Origin: Streptosporangium becharense
GTDB taxonomy: Bacteria; Actinomycetota; Actinomycetes; Streptosporangiales; Streptosporangiaceae
DNA length: 64,000 bases
Direction: 5' to 3'
Assembly: GCF_014204985.1 (NCBI RefSeq)
Contig: NZ_JACHMP010000001.1
Span: 7,440,001 to 7,504,000 of the forward strand
The notes beneath the pieces are model-generated. The model saw only the letters and a program-made list of their open reading frames with translations. It was not told the DNA's origin and did no database searches. Positions 57,166-64,000 of this stretch are shown here, piece by piece. The stretch's first letter is position 1. Each line of letters opens with the position of its first letter. Made by a program: the position numbers and the translations under genes.

Positions 57166-59460
57166 ATGAATGATCACCATCCGTACATCGGTGCCCGTGT
57201 CCTCCGCCGTGAGGACGCGCGGCTGTTGACCGGGCGGGCGTGCTTCGTCGCCGACGTGCGCCTGCCGGGCATGGCGTACGCGGCGGTCGTCCGCAGCCCG
57301 GTGGCGCACGGGCGGGTGACGCGCTGCGGACTCGAAGCCGCGCGGACGGCCCGTGACGTGCTGGACGTCATCGGACCGGGTGACGCGACCAGCGTCCGGC
57401 TGCCCTGCGTCTCTCCCGCACCGGGCCAGCGGGAGAGCTCGTACCCGGTGCTGGAGGAGACGGTCCGCTACGCCGGTCAGCCGCTCGCCGCCGTCGTGGC
57501 GCGCACCGCGGAGGCAGCCCACGACGCCGCGGCCCTGGTCAGGCCGGACATCGACGAGCTGCCCGCCGTCGTCGGGGTGGAGCGGGCGCTGCGTCCCGGC
57601 GCCCCGCTGCTGTATCCCGGCTGGGGGACCAACCTGGTCACCGACTTCGAGGTCGGCGACTCCGGCGCCGACTGCGACGCGGCGATCGCGGGCGCCGACC
57701 ACGTGGTGGAGATGACCTTCCGGCTCGGCAGGGTCACGCCCGGTCCCGTCGAGCCGCGCGGGATCGTGGCCTCCTGGCGGGACGGCGAGCTGACCGTCTG
57801 GGCCTCGACCCAGTCGCCCCACCAGGTCCGCGACCACGCCGCCGACGCCCTCGGGATCGCCCATCACCGGGTGCGCGTCATCGGGTGCGACGTCGGGGGC
57901 GCGTTCGGCGCCAAGGAGCACCTGTACCCCGACGAGGTGCTCGCCTGCCTGGCGGCGGTCCGGCTGGGGCGCCCGGTCCGCTGGATCGAGACGCGCGTGG
58001 ACCATCTCGCCGCGACCCTGCCCGCGCGCGACGCCGTGCACCGGGGCCGCCTGGCGCTCGACGCGGACGGCCGCTTCGTCGCGCTGCACTGCGACATCCT
58101 CGGCGATCTGGGCGCCCACCCGTCGAACGTCGGGATCTCGCCGATCGCGGTGTCGGCGACCATGGCGCCCGGGCCGTACCGCTTCGAGAAGGCGGGTGCG
58201 CGGGTGCGCGCCGCGGTCACCACGACCACCCCGACCGGTTCCTACCGGGGGTTCGGCCAGCCCGAGATCACCTGGACCCGCGAGCGGCTGGTCGACGAGG
58301 CGGCCAGGCTCATCGCGCTGGACCCGGTGGAGCTGCGGCTGCGCAACATGATCGGCCCGGGTGAGCTGCCCTGCGTCACCCGGACCGGGCAGGCGTACGA
58401 CTCGGGTGACTACCCCCGGGCCCTGCGCGCGGTGCACGACCTGGTACGCGTCCGGTCGCGGGACGACGGGCGCAGGCGCGGCGTCGGGTTCTCCTGCCAC
58501 GTGGAGATCACCGGTATGGGTCCGTCGGCGGCGATGAAGGCGGCCGGCATCCGGGCCGGGGGCTTCGAGGCCGCGGTCGTGCGCATGGAACCCGACGCCT
58601 CGGTGGTCGTCTCCGCCGGGGTGGTCGGCATGGGACAGGGCATCGGGACGGCGCTCGCCCAGCTCGCCGCGGACCGGCTGGGCGTGCCCCTGGAACGGGT
58701 CGAGGTGGTCCTCGGTGACACCGCGACCACGCCGTACTCCTCGGTCGGCTCCATCGCCAGCCGCTCCCTCGCGGTGGGCGGCGGTGCCCTGACCCGGGCG
58801 GCGGCCCGCCTGCGGGAGAGGATCGTCGCCATCGCCGCCCACCAGCTGGAGGTGGCCCCTCAGGACCTGGAGCTCAGCGGGGACGCGGTGCGGGTCAAGG
58901 GTGACCCGGGGGCCTTCCGGACCCTGCGCGAGATCGCCGTCTCCGCCTGGCGAGGCTGGGACCTGCCCGAGGACGTGCCGCCCGGCCTGGAGGAACGGGC
59001 CTCCTACGACCCCTCCGGTTACACCTACGCCTACGGAGCGCACGCCGCCGCCGTGGCCGTCGACCCGGAGACCGGGGCGGTGGAGGTCGAGGGTTACTGG
59101 CTGGTCAACGACTCGGGGGTGCTGGTCAACCCGGTCATCGTCGAGGGGCAGCTGAAGGGCGGGGTCGTCCAGGGTGTCGGCATGGCGCTGACGGAGGAAC
59201 TCCTCTACTCCCCGGACGGGCGGCCGCTCGCCGAATATCTCCCGCCGACGGCGCGGGAGGCCCCCGACGTCGAGGTCGTCCTGCTCCGGACGCCCTCGCC
59301 GCTGACGCCCGGCGGGATGAAAGGCGTCGGCGAGGCGGGCACCATCGGCCCGCCCGCGGCCATCGGCAACGCGGTCGCCGCGGCCCTGCCGGAGATCGCC
59401 GGCCGCGTCGTGGCGACTCCGCTGACCCCGCAGGCCGTCTGGTCCGCCCTGAACGGCTGA
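57166..59460 (+). CDS. Xanthine dehydrogenase/aldehyde oxidase-type molybdopterin large subunit
   Basis: The 764-residue protein matches the large subunit of molybdenum hydroxylases. Molybdopterin and active-site motifs include GGAFGAKEHL, GSYRGFGQPE, GMGQGIGTALAQ and a C-terminal GVGEAGTIGPPAAIGNAV with the essential glutamate. The active-site loop reads SYRGFG, not the SYRCSF form of true CO dehydrogenases, so an aldehyde, purine or aromatic heterocycle substrate is more likely. No FAD or iron-sulfur subunits (CoxM/CoxS type) are adjacent, which is unusual. ATG 57166 has no clear ribosome-binding site. Confidence 0.88.
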   Translation: MNDHHPYIGARVLRREDARLLTGRACFVADVRLPGMAYAAVVRSPVAHGRVTRCGLEAARTARDVLDVIGPGDATSVRLPCVSPAPGQRESSYPVLEETVRYAGQPLAAVVARTAEAAHDAAALVRPDIDELPAVVGVERALRPGAPLLYPGWGTNLVTDFEVGDSGADCDAAIAGADHVVEMTFRLGRVTPGPVEPRGIVASWRDGELTVWASTQSPHQVRDHAADALGIAHHRVRVIGCDVGGAFGAKEHLYPDEVLACLAAVRLGRPVRWIETRVDHLAATLPARDAVHRGRLALDADGRFVALHCDILGDLGAHPSNVGISPIAVSATMAPGPYRFEKAGARVRAAVTTTTPTGSYRGFGQPEITWTRERLVDEAARLIALDPVELRLRNMIGPGELPCVTRTGQAYDSGDYPRALRAVHDLVRVRSRDDGRRRGVGFSCHVEITGMGPSAAMKAAGIRAGGFEAAVVRMEPDASVVVSAGVVGMGQGIGTALAQLAADRLGVPLERVEVVLGDTATTPYSSVGSIASRSLAVGGGALTRAAARLRERIVAIAAHQLEVAPQDLELSGDAVRVKGDPGAFRTLREIAVSAWRGWDLPEDVPPGLEERASYDPSGYTYAYGAHAAAVAVDPETGAVEVEGYWLVNDSGVLVNPVIVEGQLKGGVVQGVGMALTEELLYSPDGRPLAEYLPPTAREAPDVEVVLLRTPSPLTPGGMKGVGEAGTIGPPAAIGNAVAAALPEIAGRVVATPLTPQAVWSALNG

Positions 59461-59600
59461 CCGCCCGCCCGGTGATGCCGCGCCGCCCCCCAAGGTCCCG
59501 CCCACCGGAGTCTGCCGCCCGCGGACGCCACCGGTCGCCGGGCGGGAGCCGGGTGGGAACCGGACGAGAGCCGGGCGGAGCCTGACCCGGCGACCCTCCA

Positions 59601-61694
59601 TCAGGCGTCCTCCCAGAGACGGTCCTCCGGGGTGTGACACAGCGGTTCGCCCACCCGGGCGGCGACGGACCGGGCCTCGGCCAGCAGCGGGTGCCCCTCA
59701 CCCAGCGGCGGGCGGCCGTGGGCCAGGGGCCTCCGGTCCAGCAGCGGGTCCACGAGCCGCGACACCTCGTCGATCCGGCCCGCGGCCACGCGCAGCAGCG
59801 CCAGGTCCAGCCGGCCCGCCAGGATCAGCGGATGCGACGGGTCCAGGGGGCCCTCACCCAGCGCGAGGAGCGCCGCACCCGCGGCCTCAGAGTCGTCCTC
59901 CCGGCCGAGGACGCGCATGACGCGGGCGGTCAGCAGCAGCCGTTCCGCCCGGCCGGGGAAGTCGTCGTCCGCGTCGCGTTCGTCTGCGGCGAGGGCGGCG
60001 AGCACGCCCGCGGCGTCCGACGCCTCGCCCAGGGCCAGCAGGGCGGCGGCGCGGGCCCGTAGCGTCCTGCGGTCGTCGGGCAGCCGCCGCAGGTCGTCGA
60101 GGGCCTGCCCGGCCTCTCCGGCCGCGGTGAGAGCGGCGCACCGCACCAGCGTCGCCTCGGCGTGCAGCCCGGGGGAGACCTGTCGCGCGAACCAGCCGGT
60201 ACCGGACGTCGCCGTCTGGAGCAGTCGTACGGCCTGACCGGGGAAGCCAGCGGCCAGTTCGATCTCCGCCAGGCGGACGGTGTCGTACTGGGGCCAGTAG
60301 CTCTCGGGGGGCAGGTGCTGAGCGCGCAGCCGCATCGCCTCGGTCAGATGGTGGCGGGCCTGCGCGGGATGGCCGGCGGCGAGCAGTGCCTCGGCGAGCG
60401 TCACCCTCGCGGACGCGGTGTTGACGTTGTCCGCGCCGAGACGCCGCTCGCGGTCGGCCAGTGCCGCCTCGGCCAGCGTCACCCCGGTGACGGTCCGGCC
60501 CGCCCGGGTGGCGGCTCTGGCCGTCGCCTGCCGGGTGAGCGTGAGCCTGCGCCACTCGGGGCCGACGCCGGTGGCGGGCACGCCCGCGGCTCGCCGCGCG
60601 CCGAGCTCCTCGAGCCTGCGCAGGCCCGCGGCGGGTCGGCCGGCCTCGACCAGTGTCTCGGCCAGGTTGTGCTCGGCCCGGCTGACGCGCGCCTCCGACT
60701 CGTCGGACGGGGGCAGTTCGCGCGCCGCCGCCAGCGACCGCTCGAAGGCGGCCCGGGCCGCGGCCGGATCGCCCAGCCGCAGCAGGGCGAGGCCCTGCCT
60801 GCCGGCCGCGTCGCACAGGGCCCGCCGACCGGCGGGATCGGCGGCGTGCAGGGCGACGAGCTCGCCACCGACCTCCGCCGCCCGCCCGAGCAGCGGGCTG
60901 CCGTCCAGCAGGACCTGCAGGACCCCCTCCAAGGCGCAGGCCCGCGCCGCGGTTCCCACCCGTCCGGCCTGCTCGGCGGCCTGCTCGGCGACGTGCAGGC
61001 GCTCGGCCCACTCCCCGGCCAGCGGGATCAGGTCGCGGGCGAACCAGTGCGCGGCCAGCGCGGCGGCCTGGTGGTCGGCGGGACCGTCGGGGTCGTCCGC
61101 GATCGACCGGAAGGCCAGCTCCGACAGGCGTGCCGCGCTCGCCGCCGCCCACCCCGCGGGCGGCGGCCCGGCCGTGAGGGCGGCGAGCTCCAGGCGGGGC
61201 ACCAGGTAGGGGGCGTACGCGGTGATCCGGCCCTCCCACCCCGCGGACGCCGTGGCGCCGTACGCCTCGGCGGTCTCCCACACCGGCTGGCTCTGCCCCG
61301 CCGACGGGCGTTTCTCCGATGTGGAGATGTCGCCGATGCCCAGGCGCACCTGGCTCAGCATGAAGCGTTCCACCCGGTGGAAGCGGGCCACCCGGCTCAG
61401 CGCCGCGGTGACCAGGCGCCGCGCCTCCGTCAGGGAACGCGGCGGCTGTGGCGCGGGGTCGTCCGCGGTGAACTCGTCGAAGGCGTGTTTGACGGCCAGC
61501 GCGACCAGCACCCGGCGGCTGCGGACCTCGTTGTAGAGCCAGACGGCGCTGCGGCCCCGGTCGCCCTCGCCGCCGCGCGGCAGCCGGATCCGCTCCGCGA
61601 CGTCCTCCGCCCGCACCTGGTGGTAGTCGCCGCTGCGGAAGGCGTCGGCCGACGCGGCTGCGATGGCGGCGAGCCTGCGCTCCTGTGCCGACAC
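59601..61694 (-). CDS. TetR-like DNA-binding domain fused to TPR repeats
   Basis: The 697-residue protein starts with a TetR-type helix-turn-helix (about residues 5-65; the WLYNEVRSRRVLVALAVKHAFDEF segment resembles the third to fourth helices). It continues with TPR-like alpha-helical repeats to the end (many EALLAAGHPAQARHHL-type units). There is no ATPase motif. The architecture is of large regulators that sense protein partners or ligands through the repeats. AAGGGGG precedes GTG 61694 by about six bases. It may regulate the divergent or neighbouring genes, but no target is evident. Confidence 0.7.
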   Translation of the reverse strand: MSAQERRLAAIAAASADAFRSGDYHQVRAEDVAERIRLPRGGEGDRGRSAVWLYNEVRSRRVLVALAVKHAFDEFTADDPAPQPPRSLTEARRLVTAALSRVARFHRVERFMLSQVRLGIGDISTSEKRPSAGQSQPVWETAEAYGATASAGWEGRITAYAPYLVPRLELAALTAGPPPAGWAAASAARLSELAFRSIADDPDGPADHQAAALAAHWFARDLIPLAGEWAERLHVAEQAAEQAGRVGTAARACALEGVLQVLLDGSPLLGRAAEVGGELVALHAADPAGRRALCDAAGRQGLALLRLGDPAAARAAFERSLAAARELPPSDESEARVSRAEHNLAETLVEAGRPAAGLRRLEELGARRAAGVPATGVGPEWRRLTLTRQATARAATRAGRTVTGVTLAEAALADRERRLGADNVNTASARVTLAEALLAAGHPAQARHHLTEAMRLRAQHLPPESYWPQYDTVRLAEIELAAGFPGQAVRLLQTATSGTGWFARQVSPGLHAEATLVRCAALTAAGEAGQALDDLRRLPDDRRTLRARAAALLALGEASDAAGVLAALAADERDADDDFPGRAERLLLTARVMRVLGREDDSEAAGAALLALGEGPLDPSHPLILAGRLDLALLRVAAGRIDEVSRLVDPLLDRRPLAHGRPPLGEGHPLLAEARSVAARVGEPLCHTPEDRLWEDA

Positions 61695-61785
61695 CTTTTG
61701 CCCCCTTCTTCTACTGCATATGGCTATATTTCGCTATGGGTTGTTGATCTTAAAACAGGTGATCCGGGCATCGGCGGCGCGGGTG

Positions 61786-62862
61786 TCAGGCGGCCGGAGG
61801 CTTCCCGGAGGCCGCACGCCGGTCGCGGAGCCGGGCGAACCGACGCGTCACGGCGGTCACCGCCGCGGCGACGCCCCCGGCCGCCGGCTCCCGCTCCTCC
61901 GCGGCGGTCGGGCCGGGGTCCGGAGCGGCCGGGGCCGCCTGCCCGGCCCGCACCGCCTCCAGTTGCGCGGCGAAGGCCAGGCCGAGGAAGAGCGCCATCG
62001 AGCTGAGGAACGACCACAGCAGCAGGGCCATCACGGCGGTGAGCGGACCGTACGTGGCGCCGAAGGTGCCGCTGCTCTCCGTGTAGAGGGCCAGCAGCAG
62101 CGTGAAGAACGTCCACAGGCCGAGGGAGACCAGTGCCCCGAAGGCGAGCCAGGTGTGCCCCGGCTGCCTGCGGCGGGGAGCCGCGCGGAACAGCACGGAG
62201 GTCGACATCAGCGCCATCAGGAAGCCCAGCGGCCAGCGCACCAGCGTGAAGGCCCGCATCGCCGCGGCGTCCCAGTCGTAGACCTGGGCCAGGGACCGGC
62301 CGATGGCGCCGCCGCCGACCATCACCACGAAGCCGACCGTCATGAAGGCCCCCGAGGTCAGCGCCATGAACAGGGCCCTGCCGTACTTGCGGTGGAACGG
62401 GCGGTCCCGCTCGACGCCGTAGATGCGGTTGGCCCCCCGCTCGACCTGGGCCATGGCACTGGTCAGCGAGACCAGGGCGGTGACCAGACCGAACCAGAGC
62501 GCCAGGGTGCCCCCGGCGCGGCCGGCCTGGCGGTGGCTGTCGGCCAGCACGTCCTCGACCGCCGCGGCCCCCGCCCCCGGCGCCAGCTGGCTCAGGGCCA
62601 GCTCCAGCACCCGGCCCAGCGCCTCCTGGTCGACCACCGAGCTCAGGCCCACCAGGGCGATGGCCCCGGGAATGATCGACAGGCAGATCTGGAAGGCCAG
62701 CGCCCGTGAGTTGGTCATGCCGTCGCCGTACCGGAACCTGGTGAAAGAGTCGCGGACGAGATGCCAGCGGCCGTACTTGCGCAGGGCGACCCACGCGTGG
62801 TCGGCGGAGAGCTCTTCACCGTTCATGCTCCGCGTCTGCGGAACCTTCGTCGCTGTGCCCAT
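61786..62862 (-). CDS. YihY/BrkB-family membrane protein
   Basis: The 358-residue protein has about six hydrophobic helices and the YihY/BrkB features ALAFQICLSIIPGAIALVGL and GATYGPLTAVMALLLWSFLSSMALFLG. It was formerly called ribonuclease BN but is a membrane protein of unknown activity. Its C-terminus is an alanine/proline-rich tail. ATG 62862 is used; ATG 62826 also fits. It stands upstream of the TetR-TPR gene on the same strand with about 90 bases between. Confidence 0.87.
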   Translation of the reverse strand: MGTATKVPQTRSMNGEELSADHAWVALRKYGRWHLVRDSFTRFRYGDGMTNSRALAFQICLSIIPGAIALVGLSSVVDQEALGRVLELALSQLAPGAGAAAVEDVLADSHRQAGRAGGTLALWFGLVTALVSLTSAMAQVERGANRIYGVERDRPFHRKYGRALFMALTSGAFMTVGFVVMVGGGAIGRSLAQVYDWDAAAMRAFTLVRWPLGFLMALMSTSVLFRAAPRRRQPGHTWLAFGALVSLGLWTFFTLLLALYTESSGTFGATYGPLTAVMALLLWSFLSSMALFLGLAFAAQLEAVRAGQAAPAAPDPGPTAAEEREPAAGGVAAAVTAVTRRFARLRDRRAASGKPPAA

Positions 62863-63081
62863 GTCGCCCCACGGCTACCCGGAAAGCGACGTTCCGAACA
62901 GGTGCGGACGGAAACCGTGACCGAGGACACCGCCCGCCGGCCTCCCGCCGGAAAGCGGAGGACGACACGGGGAGAGGGGGCCCGGCATGACACCGCATGA
63001 CACCGCATGACCCGGTAAGGCACGGTGCGGGGCGGCGGAGAAGGAGCGATGAGCCGGCGATTCGCGGGTAGGGGCAGGCGC

Positions 63082-63633
63082 ATGGCTGAATTCCTGGCAG
63101 ACATCAAGGAGATCCGCGAGCGTGCGCGGGAGGAAATCGACAAGGGGCCGATCACGGCCGCCTACGGGGCCGACCTGCCCCGGGTGATCCAGGTGTGCAA
63201 CGAGGCGCTCGCGACCGAGCTCGTCTGCGTGCTCCGCTACAAGCGGCACTACTACACCGCCACCGGGATCCACGCCGGGACGGTCGCCGCGGAGTTCCTG
63301 GAGCACGCGGCCGAGGAACAGGAGCACGCCGACCGGATCGCGCAGCGCATCGTGCAACTCGGCGGGGAGCCGGATTTCAACCCCAGCACGCTGGCCGCCC
63401 GCTCGCACGCCGAGTACGACGACAGCCTGGACCTGATCGAGATGGTCAAGGAGGACCTGGTCGCCGAGCGCATCGCGATCGCCTCCTACACCGAGATCGT
63501 CAAATGGCTCGGCGACGGGGACGTGACCACCAGGCGTATCTTCGAGGACCTGCTCGCCCAGGAGGAGGAGCACGCCGACGACCTGAAGAGCCTGCTGGAG
63601 AGGCTCCCCGGCGCACTGGGCACCGGCCGCTGA
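63082..63633 (+). CDS. Bacterioferritin-like ferritin-fold protein
   Basis: The 183-residue protein is a four-helix ferritin-like protein with diiron ligands in ALATELVCVLRYKRHYYTATG, EFLEHAAEEQEHADRIAQRI, and LVAERIAIASY plus LLAQEEEHADDL. It matches a bacterioferritin-like family common in actinobacteria, storing iron or handling peroxide. Homologues usually begin MAEFL or MSEFL, so ATG 63082 is used, though ATG 63049 has AAGGAG just upstream. It is a single-gene unit with a terminator. Confidence 0.88.
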   Translation: MAEFLADIKEIRERAREEIDKGPITAAYGADLPRVIQVCNEALATELVCVLRYKRHYYTATGIHAGTVAAEFLEHAAEEQEHADRIAQRIVQLGGEPDFNPSTLAARSHAEYDDSLDLIEMVKEDLVAERIAIASYTEIVKWLGDGDVTTRRIFEDLLAQEEEHADDLKSLLERLPGALGTGR

Positions 63634-63717
63634 AGCACGTCACGCCACCGCGCGTCACCTCACCGCACGTCACGTCACCGCGCGTCGTGGTGGCGCCGTG
63701 TGGCCCGCGCAGGTCCG

Positions 63718-63756
63718 CCGCAGGTACGGGTGCGTGCCGCGCGTCCGTACCTGCGG
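63718..63756. terminator. 12-bp perfect hairpin between convergent genes
   Basis: Bases 63718-63729 pair with 63745-63756 around a 15-nt loop. It lies between the bacterioferritin-like gene and the CBM2 exoenzyme gene and probably serves both. Confidence 0.8.
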
Positions 63757-63767
63757 CGTGGGACCGG

Positions 63768-64000
63768 TCAACCGGCCGTGCACGACACCCCCGACACCGG
63801 CGCCTCCTCCCCGGCGGCGATGAAACCGAGCGTCGCGCTCGCGCCGGGGGCCAGGGAACCGTTCCAGGGGGCGTTGCGCGCGGTCACGGCCGCACCGGCC
63901 TGCGACACGGTGGCGCCCCACGCCTGGGTGACCCGTCCGCCGGAGAGGTCCCAGCCCGCCGTCCAGCCGGTGATCGGGGCGGAGCCGGTGTTGCGCACCG
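63768..64000 (-). CDS. C-terminal CBM2 cellulose-binding domain of a secreted enzyme (partial)
   Basis: The gene runs off the window, so only its last 77 or so residues are seen. They match the second half of a carbohydrate-binding module of family 2: NTGSAPITGWTAGWDLSGG, QAWGATVSQ, VTARNAPWNGSLAPGASATLGFIAAG and a final cysteine. The family binds crystalline cellulose or chitin, with exposed tryptophans. The catalytic domain lies beyond 64000 and is unknown. Confidence 0.85.
   Translation of the reverse strand, partial: VRNTGSAPITGWTAGWDLSGGRVTQAWGATVSQAGAAVTARNAPWNGSLAPGASATLGFIAAGEEAPVSGVSCTAG

Noticed and set aside
57166-59460. CO dehydrogenase large subunit (CoxL form I)
   Set aside because: The active-site loop reads SYRGFG rather than SYRCSF, and CoxM/CoxS are missing.
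1-64000. tRNA, rRNA, riboswitch or integrated phage/IS element
   Set aside because: No TPsiC-like GGTTCGAATCC arm with matching acceptor stems, no rRNA sequence, and no integrase or transposase motifs were recognised by eye. A covariance-model search would be decisive.

Overview
The window is strongly GC-rich, with third-position G/C bias, GTG and TTG starts, many 4-nt start/stop overlaps, proline/alanine-rich secreted proteins and GC hairpin terminators without T-tracts. This fits a filamentous actinomycete. The carotenoid genes, large SARP-type regulator and cellulose-binding exoprotein suggest a Streptosporangiales-like soil organism, but that is an inference. No rRNA, tRNA, CRISPR array, integrase or transposase was recognised.

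Region 1 (80-7938). A truncated XRE/P-loop regulator ends at a perfect terminator. It is followed by a minus-strand set: GntR/FadR regulator, PuuD-like gamma-glutamyl hydrolase, short-chain dehydrogenase, glutamine-synthetase-like ligase, APC permease and aldehyde dehydrogenase. It reads as a gamma-glutamylation route for an amine. A dehydrogenase sits where a PuuB oxidase is expected, pointing to an amino alcohol such as ethanolamine. Region 2 (8082-13591). A 1118-aa SARP-ATPase regulator, a small aminotransferase-like remnant, and the opposed pair phosphopantetheinyl transferase (PptT) and phosphopantetheinyl-hydrolase-like phosphoesterase (PptH). Region 3 (14382-20783). A 2133-aa secreted protein with HAF repeats, a lipase-like domain, more HAF repeats, DUF11, Hydin-like and PKD domains.

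Region 4 (21193-30637). A carotenoid locus. crtE-crtI-crtB-plsX and plsY lie on the plus strand. A CrtA-like monooxygenase, a carotenoid glycosyltransferase, a second CrtI-like desaturase and cruF lie on the minus strand. No cyclase is present, so an acyclic, hydroxylated, probably keto- and glycosylated, possibly acylated carotenoid is predicted. The plsX/plsY paralogues may supply the acyl group; this PlsY is altered at core motifs.

Region 5 (30931-42110). A DUF4097-like membrane protein, a TauE/SafE transporter, an FdhF/YdeP molybdo-oxidoreductase, and a 1404-aa secreted protein joining sugar dehydrogenase, PKD, CBM6-like, ricin-lectin, ThuA and DUF1080 domains. Between it and a ROK regulator lies a gene graveyard with a decayed ROK copy, an inositol-phosphate-synthase fragment and a possible Gfo/Idh/MocA remnant.

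Region 6 (42575-48747). PhzF-like isomerase, acyltransferase-3, family-2 glycosyltransferase, DUF6098 protein, YfcE-like phosphoesterase, an internally deleted sugar-ABC permease and a duplicated four-helix membrane protein. Region 7 (48914-64000). A secreted phosphodiester-glycosidase/metallophosphoesterase fusion, an NmrA-like reductase under a MerR-type promoter, rhamnose mutarotase, a secreted zinc peptidase with a small partner gene, a nitroreductase-hemerythrin fusion, an orphan molybdopterin hydroxylase large subunit, a TetR-TPR regulator, a YihY/BrkB membrane protein, a bacterioferritin-like protein and the 3' end of a CBM2 exoenzyme gene.
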